Shown: in pieces, positions 47,728-58,600 of the stretch
Position numbering within the stretch: the stretch's first letter is position 1
Layout of the letters: every line of letters begins with the position of its first letter
Assembly (NCBI GenBank): GCA_037179385.1
Contig: CM074179.1
Coordinates: 4,960,001-5,024,000 of the forward strand
Direction: 5' to 3'
DNA length: 64,000 bases
Source: Holothuria scabra
Taxonomy: Eukaryota > Echinodermata > Holothuroidea > Aspidochirotida > Holothuriidae
Position numbers and translations under genes: made by a program
The notes under the pieces: generated by a model
What the model was told of the DNA's origin: nothing
Seen by the model: the letters and a program-made list of their open reading frames with translations, nothing else
Databases searched by the model: none

Positions 47728-48115
47728 TATATGGAACGCCATAAGGGCACAGATATTTGGTTGTTGAAATTTTTTTCCTTTTGTATTTTGATTTTGTATT
47801 TTCACTTCCTATTTTCATTTTGTATTTCAGTTTTTATATGAGAATATCACAAAATAATCACAATTTGTGAAAATGTAATTAGTTTTAGAAGTGTTCCCAA
47901 CAAAATATCTGTGCCCTGTTGGCGCGCCAAAAGGGCATGGATATTTTGTTGTTCAAATTCTATTTTGATTTTGTATTTTGATTTTGTACTTTGACTTTGT
48001 AATTCGATTTTGTATTTGCATTTTGTATTTCCATTTTCAGTACAAAGTCAATATACAAAATCAAAATACGAAATTAAAAAACAAAATATCCATACCCTTT
48101 TAGCATTCCATATTA
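47728..48115. mobile_element. AT-rich foldback MITE, two palindromic modules
   Basis: The outer ends ATATGGAACGCCATAAGGGC and, in reverse complement, TATGGAATGCTAAAAGGG pair up. A central CTGTTGGCGCGCCAAAAGGG is itself palindromic and divides two hairpin-like modules (47747-47921 and 47926-48107), each bounded by inverted GGGCANNGATATTTTGTTG. The arms are built of GATTTTGTATTTT runs. No coding capacity. Confidence 0.6.
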
Positions 48116-48159
48116 ATAGTACAATGCTGCTAACTCAACTTCACATACAATCTTAGGGA

Positions 48160-48945
48160 CAGTGCATATTCAAACAGTTTCCACTATGATCACTAGGAAT
48201 TTCATGTCTAGGAAACTTTTCCTAGCAATTAGGCCTTGAGTTCTGGTTAGTCATGTTTGGAGTTGAAGAGTTCTGGTTAGCCATGTTTGGAGTTGAAGAC
48301 ATTCAAGAGTTGTTGCCCAGTTACACTGAAAGGTATGCCATACTAAAATTAACAAGGCCCATCTCTAATTATTTGCTCTTAAGTACTAGGTGCACAGTTT
48401 TAGGAAGAAAAACGTGATTGTACAACAATTCATTCAGACCTTCTTTTTCCTTTTTCTTTTGCAGGTCCACCTTGGGACGTTGTTGAATATCTGTCAGCAC
48501 CATCTGAAAACTTACTCGACAGTGTCTCTCTCATAATCAAGTTAAATCTCCTGACATCCAGATTATATAGGGTAATTTTGCATTTATTTCTTTAGCACCA
48601 GAGAAGAAAAATCTTTTTCAAGAATTTTTCTCATATAGTACAAGATCTCTAAAACATACCATATGAAAAAAAATGGCAGGCTTCCTTTTCTTTAAGATGT
48701 TTAAATTTCAAGAATTAACTTGGTCATTCTGTTAAAACTTGTCCATTTTCTATCAAGTTGCTTTTAAATCTATCCTGGTGACAAGATTTGACATTCCTGT
48801 GACCTAATTGAGAAAATTTCAGGAAAAAAGAAGGAGGAAACAGTATCCATCTTTGGACCCCATTCAAATGTTTTGAACCTAACTGGATGATTACATCAGA
48901 ATTCCAAAATACTGCATTGAAGAACAGTCCTAATTTGCACTGGAC
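48160..48945. repeat. Segmental duplication, copy 1 (partner at 49815-51050)
   Basis: From GGGACAGTGCATATTCAAAC onward this is about 90 percent similar to 49815-51050, apart from indels and the 392-bp insertion in copy 2. It contains two exon-like segments that are also duplicated. Confidence 0.8.
48226..48571 (+). CDS. Candidate exon pair of an unknown gene, copy 1
   Basis: Exon a: 48226-48332, after TTTTCCTAG and before GTATGCC, reading QLGLEFWLVMFGVE then EFWLAMFGVEDIQELLPSY. A 30-bp internal duplication keeps the frame, which favours coding. Exon b: 48465-48571, after CTTTTGCAG and before GTAATT. It has an open frame PPWDVVEYLSAPSEN, but the phase-matched frame from exon a stops after a few codons (STLGRC). 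Family unknown; no upstream exons were identified. Confidence 0.35.
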
Positions 48946-49814
48946 AAGTATCTTTTCAAAAGTATCACAAATGAATGGAATATTACTGAAATATAAATAC
49001 CGTACCCATTAGATAACTGCCTTGTGAACTTTCATTTTGATCTATAAACGTGAAAGGTTTGTTTCATAATCATTTTCCATCATCACGGTCACAAATCCCA
49101 CCTCCGAAATAACTTGCTCTGAAATGTAAATTATAATGTCATTTGTTCTCAAAGAGTAGGCCTAAGCTTCTGACATTTGCTCCAGCTTGTATACTGTACA
49201 GTTAAAGGAGAACAGAGTCTTCAAGAAGGGCTTTGTGCTTTATCTGTAACTCACCTAAGCTTAAAACTATGACAGAAAATATTATCAACCAATCAGGATT
49301 ACAATGATATTTATGAAAAATTATACAGTGGGTGACAATTTAGTGACAATGACAAGATGAAAAATAGGGCTACACAAAGTTGGAAAAGTTAAGCTATCAT
49401 TCTGCCCTGCCGTTTTCTAATTTGTGACTGGCCCATGGCAAGTAGCCTCTGCCAGCAGTTTCACTATGAGACTTCATGTGCATTACCCTTGTAACATGCA
49501 AGTAGCAGTGGGCCTTACAAAATAATCATGCAAATGCCAGAAGATTTGTGACAACAAATGCACAGTGGAACCTTTCCCAGCCAGTACCTCAAGGTTTCAC
49601 TGCCGTTAGCATTTCATTTGACTCTTGATCATATCTATGTTACGACGGGCCAACGAACATTTTATCACATTTCTAGTTTCATTGGACAACAATCTCATCA
49701 TCCTTACAGTAGGTTATTGTAAAAGCAGTAATTTCCAAGTATTGTGTTAAAGGCAGTAAGTAATCTTCTCCACTCTTACCCCCACCCGCTCCCTTTACCC
49801 TCCCCATTGTGGAC
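48946..49814. other. Spacer between duplicated segments
   Basis: AT-rich, no supported gene or repeat boundary. Confidence 0.4.
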
Positions 49815-49889
49815 AATTTTAGGGACAGTGCATATTCAAACAGTTTCCACTATGATTACTAGAAATTTTGTCTAGGAAACTTTTCCTAG

Positions 49890-50601
49890 CAATTAGGCCT
49901 GGAGTTCTGGTTAGCCATGTTTGGAGTTGAAGACATCCAAGCCTTGTTGCCCAGTTTCACCGAAAGGTATGCCGTACTAAAATTAACAAGACCCATCAGG
50001 GCTCGATTTTCATGGTTGTCAGATTGTCCGGGACAACTAAAATTCAATATGGACAACCAAATGTTGAAAGTTGGTTGTCCCATGGACAACCATTTTCTCT
50101 CACAATGAATTATAGTCAAGCAGCTTGCTTTCATGTGATTAAAGAAATACTGTTGACTGATCAACTGGTTCATCTTTTCTCATCATATAATTTAGCACTT
50201 CAAGTGTTTTTGTCTTGTAAAAATAATTTTTTATTCCTGAAGACCTATAATACATTTGCGTAATTACTGTTTTGTACTGCAATTGTGCGCCAAATGTTTC
50301 GGACAACCAAATTTCCATTCGGACAACTGAGAATGCTGAAATGGTTGCCCCAAGGACAACCATAACTTTTTCTGAAAATCGAGGCCTGCCCATCTGTAAT
50401 TATTTGCTCTGAAGTACTAGGTGCACAGTTTTGGGAAGAAAAACGTGATTGTACAACAATTCATTCACACTTCTTTTTTCCTTTTTCTTTTGCAGGTCCA
50501 CCTTGGGACGTTGTTGAATATCTGTCAGCACCATCTGAAAACATACCTGACAGTGTCTCTGTCACAATCAAGTTAAACTCCTGACATCCAGATTATATAG
50601 G
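49890..50601 (+). CDS. Candidate exon pair of an unknown gene, copy 2
   Basis: Exon a: 49890-49966 (LAMFGVEDIQALLPSFTE; TTTTCCTAG acceptor, GTATGCC donor). Exon b: 50496-50601 (PPWDVVEYLSAPSEN), with a 1-bp deletion near 50576 that introduces a stop in this frame. The hAT5-like element lies in the intron between them. Copy 2 may be the decaying paralogue of copy 1. Confidence 0.3.
49997..50388. mobile_element. 392-bp hAT5-like MITE with 5-bp target duplication
   Basis: Termini CAGGGCTCGATTTTC and GAAAATCGAGGCCTG are inverted with one mismatch. CCCAT flanks both sides (49992-49996, 50389-50393). The paralogous segment at 48.36 kb has one CCCAT and no insertion, a natural empty site. Subterminal GGACAACCA/TGGTTGTCC boxes recur in both orientations. 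The CAGGG terminus with a 5-bp duplication fits hAT5-type elements; the superfamily is inferred. Confidence 0.8.
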
Positions 50602-51059
50602 GTAATTTTACATTTATATCTTTAAAACAGGAGAAGAAAAAAGGCACCACTAAATTTTGTCAATTTACTCTGGGTAATTTTGTTTGGAGATACCTTGTTG
50701 CCTCCTTTATCAGATGTTGTTACAGTCTTGTATCTTCTCCAGGAACTTTTCTTATATAAGACAAGATCTGTAAAATACAGCATATGAAGTTTGCTTTTCT
50801 TTAAGATGTTAAAATTTGAAGAATTAACTTGGTCATTCTGTTAGAATATGTTCTTTTCTATTACAACTTGCTTTTAAATCTATTCTGGTGACAAGATTTG
50901 ACATTTCCTTCACCTAATTTAAAAAATTTAAGTGAACAAAAAATACTTGTATCCATCTTTGGACCCCATTCAAATGTTCTTATCCTAAGTTGATCATTTA
51001 GTCAGAATTCCAAAATACTGTATTGAAGACCAGTCCTAGTTTGCATTGGTCATTAAATT

Positions 51060-52085
51060 CAATTTGAGTATTTAGCTGTCAGTTTTAAATTGTCCAAAGA
51101 TTATCAGAAAGATTCAACTTTGAGTGTTATCATTGAACTGTGAGATTCAATATTCACATTGAACTTGGAATTTGAACAATTATATTGAACTTTGAAACTG
51201 ATCATTTACATTGAACTTTTAGATTTAACATTTTGGCTTTGAGATTTAACATTGACATTGAACATGTAGATTGAAGTTTAAGGTGGAACAATAACACTGA
51301 CCTTGAAGACTGAACAGTTATATTGAACGTAGAGATTTTACATTTAAATTGGACTTTAAGATTCAACATTTACATTGGACTTTAAAATTGCACATTGACA
51401 AACAACTTGGAGTTTGTAATTGGAGATTCAATTTGTTGACAAAACTTAGAAGTAAAATTGTTGATTAAATTTGGAGATTTCACTTGTTGAACAAACTTGG
51501 GAGATTTTACTTGTTGACCCAACAAGGACATTGGCCTTTTTCCACAAACTTGTAAATTAAACTTGGTGATCAAATTTGGAGATAGAACTTGTAGCACAAA
51601 CTTGGAGATTACACTTGTTGATTAAACTTGGAAATTGAACTTATTTGCACTAACTTGGAGAGTAAACTTGTTGATCAAGCTTGGATTTTGAACTTGTTGC
51701 ACAAAATTGGAGATTAAACTTTTTGATCTAACTTGGAGTGTCAATTTGTTGAACAAACTTGAAAATTACACTTGCTGATCAAATTTTGAGATTGGACTTC
51801 TTGCACAAACTTGGAGATTACTCTTGTTGATTCCGCTTTGAGATTGAACTTGTTGAACAAACTTGGAAATTACACTTGTTGATCAAAGTTGGAGATTGAA
51901 CTTGTTGCACAAACTTGGAGATTACACTTGTTGAACAAACTTGGAGCTAAATTTCTGGACTAAACTTGGACATTGAATTTGTTGATCAAGCTTGCAAATT
52001 GAACTTGTTGATCAAACTTGGAAATCGAACTTGGATATTCACCTTAGAAATTGAGTTAAGGTTACACTTGGATATTGAACATTCT
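51060..52085. repeat. Degenerate minisatellite, ~26-bp units
   Basis: Variants of AACTTGGAGATTGAACTTGT and TTGCACAAACTTGGAGATTA or TTGATCAAACTTGG follow one another for about 1 kb. Units are best conserved at 51400-52030 and degrade on both sides into ACATTGAACTTTGAGATT-like sequence. It ends about 450 bp before the Helentron reading frame and may be part of that element's 5' region. Confidence 0.75.
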
Positions 52086-52614
52086 GAGTGAATGTTTGAC
52101 ATTGACCTTTAAGATACCAAATTCAGAATAATTCCTTTTTCAAAGACAACCCAATTGTGGTGATCAATTTAATTGGTGAAAGCTCCTATTTTCCATTTTT
52201 GAAAGTTGATCTGTCAAAGTTTATACTTTATAAGTATTCAGTTCAGTAAAATTGCCCTGTCAAACTTGGTATTTTGGTTACTAAATATTTCTCTACATTG
52301 ATAATTTGCAACTATGAAGGTTTTTCCAGCTGACTGGATACTCTGAAACCAGCTGTATTGTTTTTCCAGATCTGATCCATCCTTTATCTTGTCATTGAAG
52401 TTTTGATAATTGTTTTCAACAGACATTTTGGAAAACAGTTTTGGATATCTATTTTGAGAAACTGTGTTATGCTACTGTTTAAAACAATTCTTTCAGTGGG
52501 CTTTTCTTTTTGCCTGTAAAATTTCACACAATACTTAACTATGCCTAAAACTAAAAAGGCAAGTTACAAAAAAGGAAGGCTGTTATCAAGAAATCAGTTG
52601 AACAGCTGAGACAA
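52086..52614. other. Leader of the intact Helentron
   Basis: Non-coding AT-rich DNA up to ATG 52541. That ATG opens a short lysine-rich frame (MPKTKKASYKK..) that stops at TGA 52609. A single extra base in the A6 run at 52568-52573 would join it to the main frame. This suggests either a small deletion at the original start or use of ATG 52615. Confidence 0.45.
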
Positions 52615-55600
52615 ATGAAGGACCACCCTCCTTCCAAAGTAGAAAACCAGATCCCTCTTAATGTTAGTAAGGACAGTGAGACTACAGAACATGTTTGGAC
52701 AATTGAAAACAATTTTCTTCACTTCTTTCCTGTTGACTTGGCTTGGGCAAATACAGTTGCTGAAAAATTAAATTTGAACCACATTCTGTCTTCTAACAGC
52801 TTCAAGGGTGCAAATTTTATCACAGCCCCAATGAGCTCTACTGTCAGTGCCAAACCGAACAGTGTTCAGGTTATAAAGGGTGATGGAAATTGTCTCTTTA
52901 GGTCATTGTCATATCTAATCACAGAATCAGAAGAACAACATGACATTCTTAGAGATTTGATAGTCAAAGCTATCCAGAGAAGACATCTCCGTTCAAGTTC
53001 ACAAACAGTGCAACAATACATTCAAAGTTCAAAAATGAGCTTGCTAAATACTTGGGGGACAGAGGTTGAAATCATGGCTTCAGCTTCACTTTTACAAACT
53101 GATATTTATGTTTTTGCATTAAGTGGTCATCAGTGGAAATGGCTTCGATATCCTGCTAGTGGTAGTTTGACTACAGAGGTGAATCCATCCCAAAGAGCAA
53201 TATATCTTGTTAACACTAACAGTAATCATTATGATGTAGTTCATAATGTCCAAAGTTCTTTAGATTTTACCACAAAATTTCCATTGCCCAGTCCCAAGTC
53301 AACCAAAGAGCTGGTACGTGAAGAAATACAACGACAACTCAAATGGCAACAACAGAAAAAAACAAATCTTAATGCATCTAAAACTTCATCAAGTGCAACC
53401 CGCATGAGAAAACTCAGAGCAAACAACAAGGACTATCAAGCAAAGGAAAAGTTAAGAAATTTAAAACGAATTACAAAGCTCAGATCAAATGACAATTTCT
53501 GTAATGAAGAGAACTTAAAAAATGCAAAAAGAATGAAAACTGTTAGATCCAACACTGCATACTCACATGAAGAAAACCAGGAAAACATCTTGAGAATGAA
53601 GACCATCCGAGCCAATAAAACATATTCACAAAAAGAGAAGCAACAGAACATGACAAGAATGAAAATTATCAGAGCTAATGAAACATACTCACAAAAAGAA
53701 AAACAACAGAACATGAAAAGAATGAAAACCACCAGAGCCAATGAAACATATTCACAAAAAGAGAAACAACAGAACATGACTAGAATGAAAACCACCAGAG
53801 CGAATGAAACATACTCACAAAAAGAGAAACAACAGAACATGACAAGAATGAAAACCACTAGAGCGAATCAAATATACTCACAAAAAGAGAAACAACAGAA
53901 CATGAAGAGAATGAAAACCACCAGAACGAATGAAACATACTCACAAAAGGAAAAACAACAGAACATGAATAGAATGAAAACCACCAGAGCTAATAAAACA
54001 TACTCGCAAAAAGAAAAGCAACAGAACATGACAAGAATGAAAACCACCAGAGCGAATCAAATATACTCACAAAAAGAGAAACAACAGAACGTAAATAGAA
54101 TGAAAAGCACCAGAACGAATGAAATATACTCACAAAAGGAGAAACAACAGAACGTAAGAAGAATGAAAACCACCAGAGCTAATAAAACGTACTCACAAAA
54201 AGAAAAACAGCAGAATATGATAAGAATGAAGACCATCAGAGCTAATAAAACATACTCTCAAAAAGAGAAGCAACAGAACAAGACAAGAATGAACATTGTT
54301 AGACAAAATGTAACATATTTAAGAAAAGAAAGCAAAACCAATGCTACACGCATGCTTAAAATTCGTTCCAAGGCGATCTATAGAGATAAAGAGAGAAATG
54401 TTAATAAAACACGTATTCAATCATTGCGTGCAATGAGAATATTTCACCAAAGAGAGAGGTTGCTAAATCAGCAGCGTATGCAACAATTGAGAAGCAACGG
54501 ACAGTACACACAGAAAGAATCAGTTGCACGATCTGAAAACCTGGCCTCCAGGCACACAACATCATTTGAGTTACTACAGCAACAATTTTGGGACACCATT
54601 TCAGTAGGTCCAGAATATATTTGTTGTGTTTGTGAACAGTTATGGTATAGACAGAGTGTTGTTTCTGCTGAATCTCTCAGAACTGATTCTAGCAGTAACC
54701 TGTCATCGTCAGAGACTAAGCAGTGGGTTTGTCGAACTTGTAACCAGTATGTTAACTCTGGTAAGATCCCTCCATTAAGTAAAGAAAACAATACCACAAT
54801 GCCAATGATTCCTCCTGAACTACTCCTACATTCTTTAGAAGAAAGGTTGGTTGCTCTCAGAACGCCATTCATGCAAATACGAGAACTCCCTAGAGGTCGT
54901 CAAATGAGCATGAAAGGTAATGTTGTTAATGTACCTGCTGATGTAACAAATACTGTTAGGATGTTACCTAAACGACTGGATGAAAGTCACACTATTCCTG
55001 TAAAATTTAAGAGAAAACTTTCTTATAACCATTCAGTTGTGAGTCAGAATGTTAGACCAAAGAAAGTACTTGATGCTGCAAACTGGCTTGTAACTAACAG
55101 TCAGCTCTACAAAGATGAAGGTGTATCACTTTTGCAATCCTGGCCTGAAACTTTTCAAACCATGGAGCCAGATTGGAGAGAATTTGTGGATGTTGGGGGC
55201 ATTGATTCTACCTCACTTACTTATAAACAATCAAAATATGTACAACCTGAGGCTGATATTGAAATGGAGCCAGACTCAGATGATGAATGGACAGAAGTGA
55301 TAAATGAAGATACTCAGCCGTCAGGTTCATTGGACACGATGCTTACACCAGAGTTCACAACTGAAGAAAATCTTGCTCACTGCCTTGCCCCAAGTGAAGG
55401 TAATCGCCCTTTGGGTCTTTTTCAAGATAGATACTCTGAAGAACTAGCATTTCCAACATTGTTTTGTGGTCAACCAAGGAATGACAATCATAACAAAGTT
55501 CACTACAGTGAAATCTGTAAATGGGAATTAAGGCATAAGGATAGAAGATTTGCAAAATGTGTCCCAAACATATTCTTCAAAGCCAAAAAGTTACAAATTA

Positions 55601-58600
55601 ATCAGATACAACAAAAAGTTACACTTAGCTTGAGAAAGAAGAAGTTGGAAGGCAAAAAACTCACTGCAAAAGATTTAAAAGACATTCAGCGAGTGCAGGA
55701 AATTCTCTCTCTTGATGAAGGATTCAGAGTTTTCAGAACTTTAAGAGGATCTCCACCTTATTGGGAAAACTCTAAAAAAGAGCTCTTTGCTATGATACGT
55801 CAGCTAGGAATACCCACATGGTTTATGTCCTTTTCAGCTGCTGAGACTCAATGGCTGCATCTCCTGAGAATTCTTGGTAGAACTGTACACAACAAGGAAT
55901 TAACAGATTCAGAAATCTTGAATATGAGTTGGCAAGAAAAGTCTGATCTCATTCAGAGTGATCCAGTAACTTGTTCTAGACATTTTGATTACTCTGTTCG
56001 TAGATTGATTAGTGATGTGATGCAGAGCTCATACCATCCAGTTGGAGATATCATTGACTACTTTTACAGAGTGGAATTCCAACAACGTGGTTCTCCCCAT
56101 ATACACATGCTGGCTTGGATAAAAGATGCACCTCGGTATGGAACTGACACAAATGAACAAGTAGTGTCATTTGTAGATAAATATGTCACATGCAACAAAC
56201 CACCATCCTCTGTGAACCATTCAGTCAAGCTCCAATCACACAGTCATGCTAAGACTTGCAGAAAGAAGAGACAAGGTGTTTGTAGATTTGGTTTTCCACT
56301 GCCACCAATGCCAAGAACAGTGATTCTTACACCTCTTTCAGACAGTAATCAAGAGGATGGAAATGAATCCCTTTCAGTTTTATACAAACGTATCAAGGAA
56401 TACTTAGATGGACTAAAGCTTGCAGATGATGTTACTACAACATTTGAAGAAATGCTGCAGATACTTGACATGACAGAGGATCAGTACATCCAAGCTATTA
56501 GATGGTCTCTTACAGCTGACAAACTTTTCTTGAAGAGATCCCCAAATGAAATCAGAGTGAATGCTTACAACAAACCCCTATTAGAAACATGGAAGGCAAA
56601 CATGGATATTCAGTATGTTCTTGACCCCTACGCATGTGCAATGTACATTGTATCTTACATAAGTAAAGGACAAAGAGGAATGAGTAATCTCATGCAGAGA
56701 GCAACAAAAGAAGCAAGAGATGGTAATCATGATATCAAGCAACGAGTAAGGCACGTAGGAAATAAATTTTTGAATCATGTTGAACTTAGTGCTCAGGAGG
56801 CTGTCTATTTAGTTTTGCAGATGTCACTGAGGAAAGCTACGCGACAGTTTGTTTTTATTAACACGTCACCACCTGAAGATCGAACAGTCCTTCTGAAACC
56901 TTTAAAGGTTATTCAAGAGCTCCCAGATCACTCCACAGACATTGAATGTATGGGCATAATAAAAAAGTATGCAGCTAGACCTAAAGTACTCAAGACTTTG
57001 TGTCTTGCTGACTTTGCAGCATGGTTTGATGTATCAACAAATAAATCTAATAGTGTAGAAACACAAGGATCAGATGCAATAGAAAATGAAGATGATCCCC
57101 TGATTGAAGAATTAGCAACTGACAGAAGTACTGAACATGGAGTTGATAGTCAAAATGAACATGCCACATGTTACACTGTAGGTACCTTAACTTTCAAGAA
57201 GAGAAACAAAGCAAAGATTATTAGGTATGTTCGATTTAATAAGGGGAACGATCTTGAAAAGTACTACAGAGAACAGCTAATGTTATTTATTCCTTGGAAA
57301 TATGAAACTGATATTCTTGGTTCATTCACAAGTTATCAAGACAGATACACTTCTTTAGAGATGCAAATCAAGGAGAAAGAAGCTCAATACAATCACAACA
57401 GTGATGCTCTTGATAGTGTTCTTGAATCTTTAGACAACGCAGAAGGAGAGTTTCCTAGTGACATTGCTCCCAACTCAGAACATGTTAATGAACAAGACAG
57501 GTTAGAGAAGCAAATTACAGCAAGGAAAGATAGCTCTCAAGAGTTTTATGACATTGGACAAGATATTGGAATAGCAGTGAACAGTGCAAATACAGAAGAG
57601 TTACTAAAGCCACGTATGCTGGAGGATGAATATCACTCACTTATCAATAGCTTCAACAACAAACAAAAACAGTTCTTCTATCATGTACTACACTGGTGTA
57701 AAACAAAGCATGAACCTTTGTACTTATTCTTGACAGGCGGTGCCGGTGTTGGAAAATCTCAAGTATTGAAAGGATTGTATAATGCACTTCTAAGATACTA
57801 CTCAACACTACCTGGTAATGACCCTGATGATACCCATATAATTCTGATGGCACCAACAGGTAAAGCAGCTTATGGTATCAAAGGCACTACAATCCATTGT
57901 GCCCTACAAATACCCGCTAACCAAGGGTTGTCTGACTACAAAGCTTTGACAGCTGACAAGTTGAATTCATTACAAGTTAAGTACCACAACTTAAAAATTA
58001 TTTTCATTGATGAGATATCTATGGTTGGACATCGAATGTTCAGGTACATTGATCAAAGACTCCAGCAGATCATGGGTTCAAAGAAAGTCTTTGGTGGTGT
58101 TAGTATAATTGCTGTTGGAGACCTTTTTCAGGTAAAACCTGTCAAAGATGGTTCAATATTTACTGAATTAACAGACAACTATGGTCCATTGGCAACAAAT
58201 CTATGGAAAAGTAACTTTACTGCTTTTGAGCTCACTGAAATAATGAGGCAGAAAAATGACCAAGCATTTGCACAACTTCTAAATCGACTAAGAGAAGGCA
58301 ATCATACATTTGATGACTTAGCAACACTTGCAGCAAGAGAATTCACTTCAGATAAAGTACCCAAAGAAGCTACTCACCTGTTCCAAACAAATCATCAAGT
58401 CAATGCACATAATAACAAAATGTTTGATTTACTCAAAACAGCTAAAGTTCAAATTCCAGCTATTGATGTAGTCACTGGTGATGTCAGTAAAGCAGTCAAA
58501 CAAAGTGTTCTAGACCACATTCCAGAGAATCCTACAAAAACAATGGGCTTAACAAGTAATTTGTCTCTTGCAGTTGGTCAAAGAGTAGATTTGTGTCTTA

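Larger units (their letters stand above)
49815..51050. repeat. Segmental duplication, copy 2 (carries a 392-bp insertion)
   Basis: Matches copy 1 in order, interrupted by the hAT5-like element at 49997-50388. Similarity continues through GGACCCCATTCAAATGTT to the 51.05 kb region. Confidence 0.8.

Noticed and set aside
53436..53858. 140-codon minus-strand frame with repeated FCCFSFCEYVSLALVVFIL
   Set aside because: Antisense shadow of the in-frame 63-bp repeats in the Helentron gene; not a membrane protein.
54468..54872. 134-codon minus-strand frame
   Set aside because: Antisense to the zinc-finger region of the Helentron protein.
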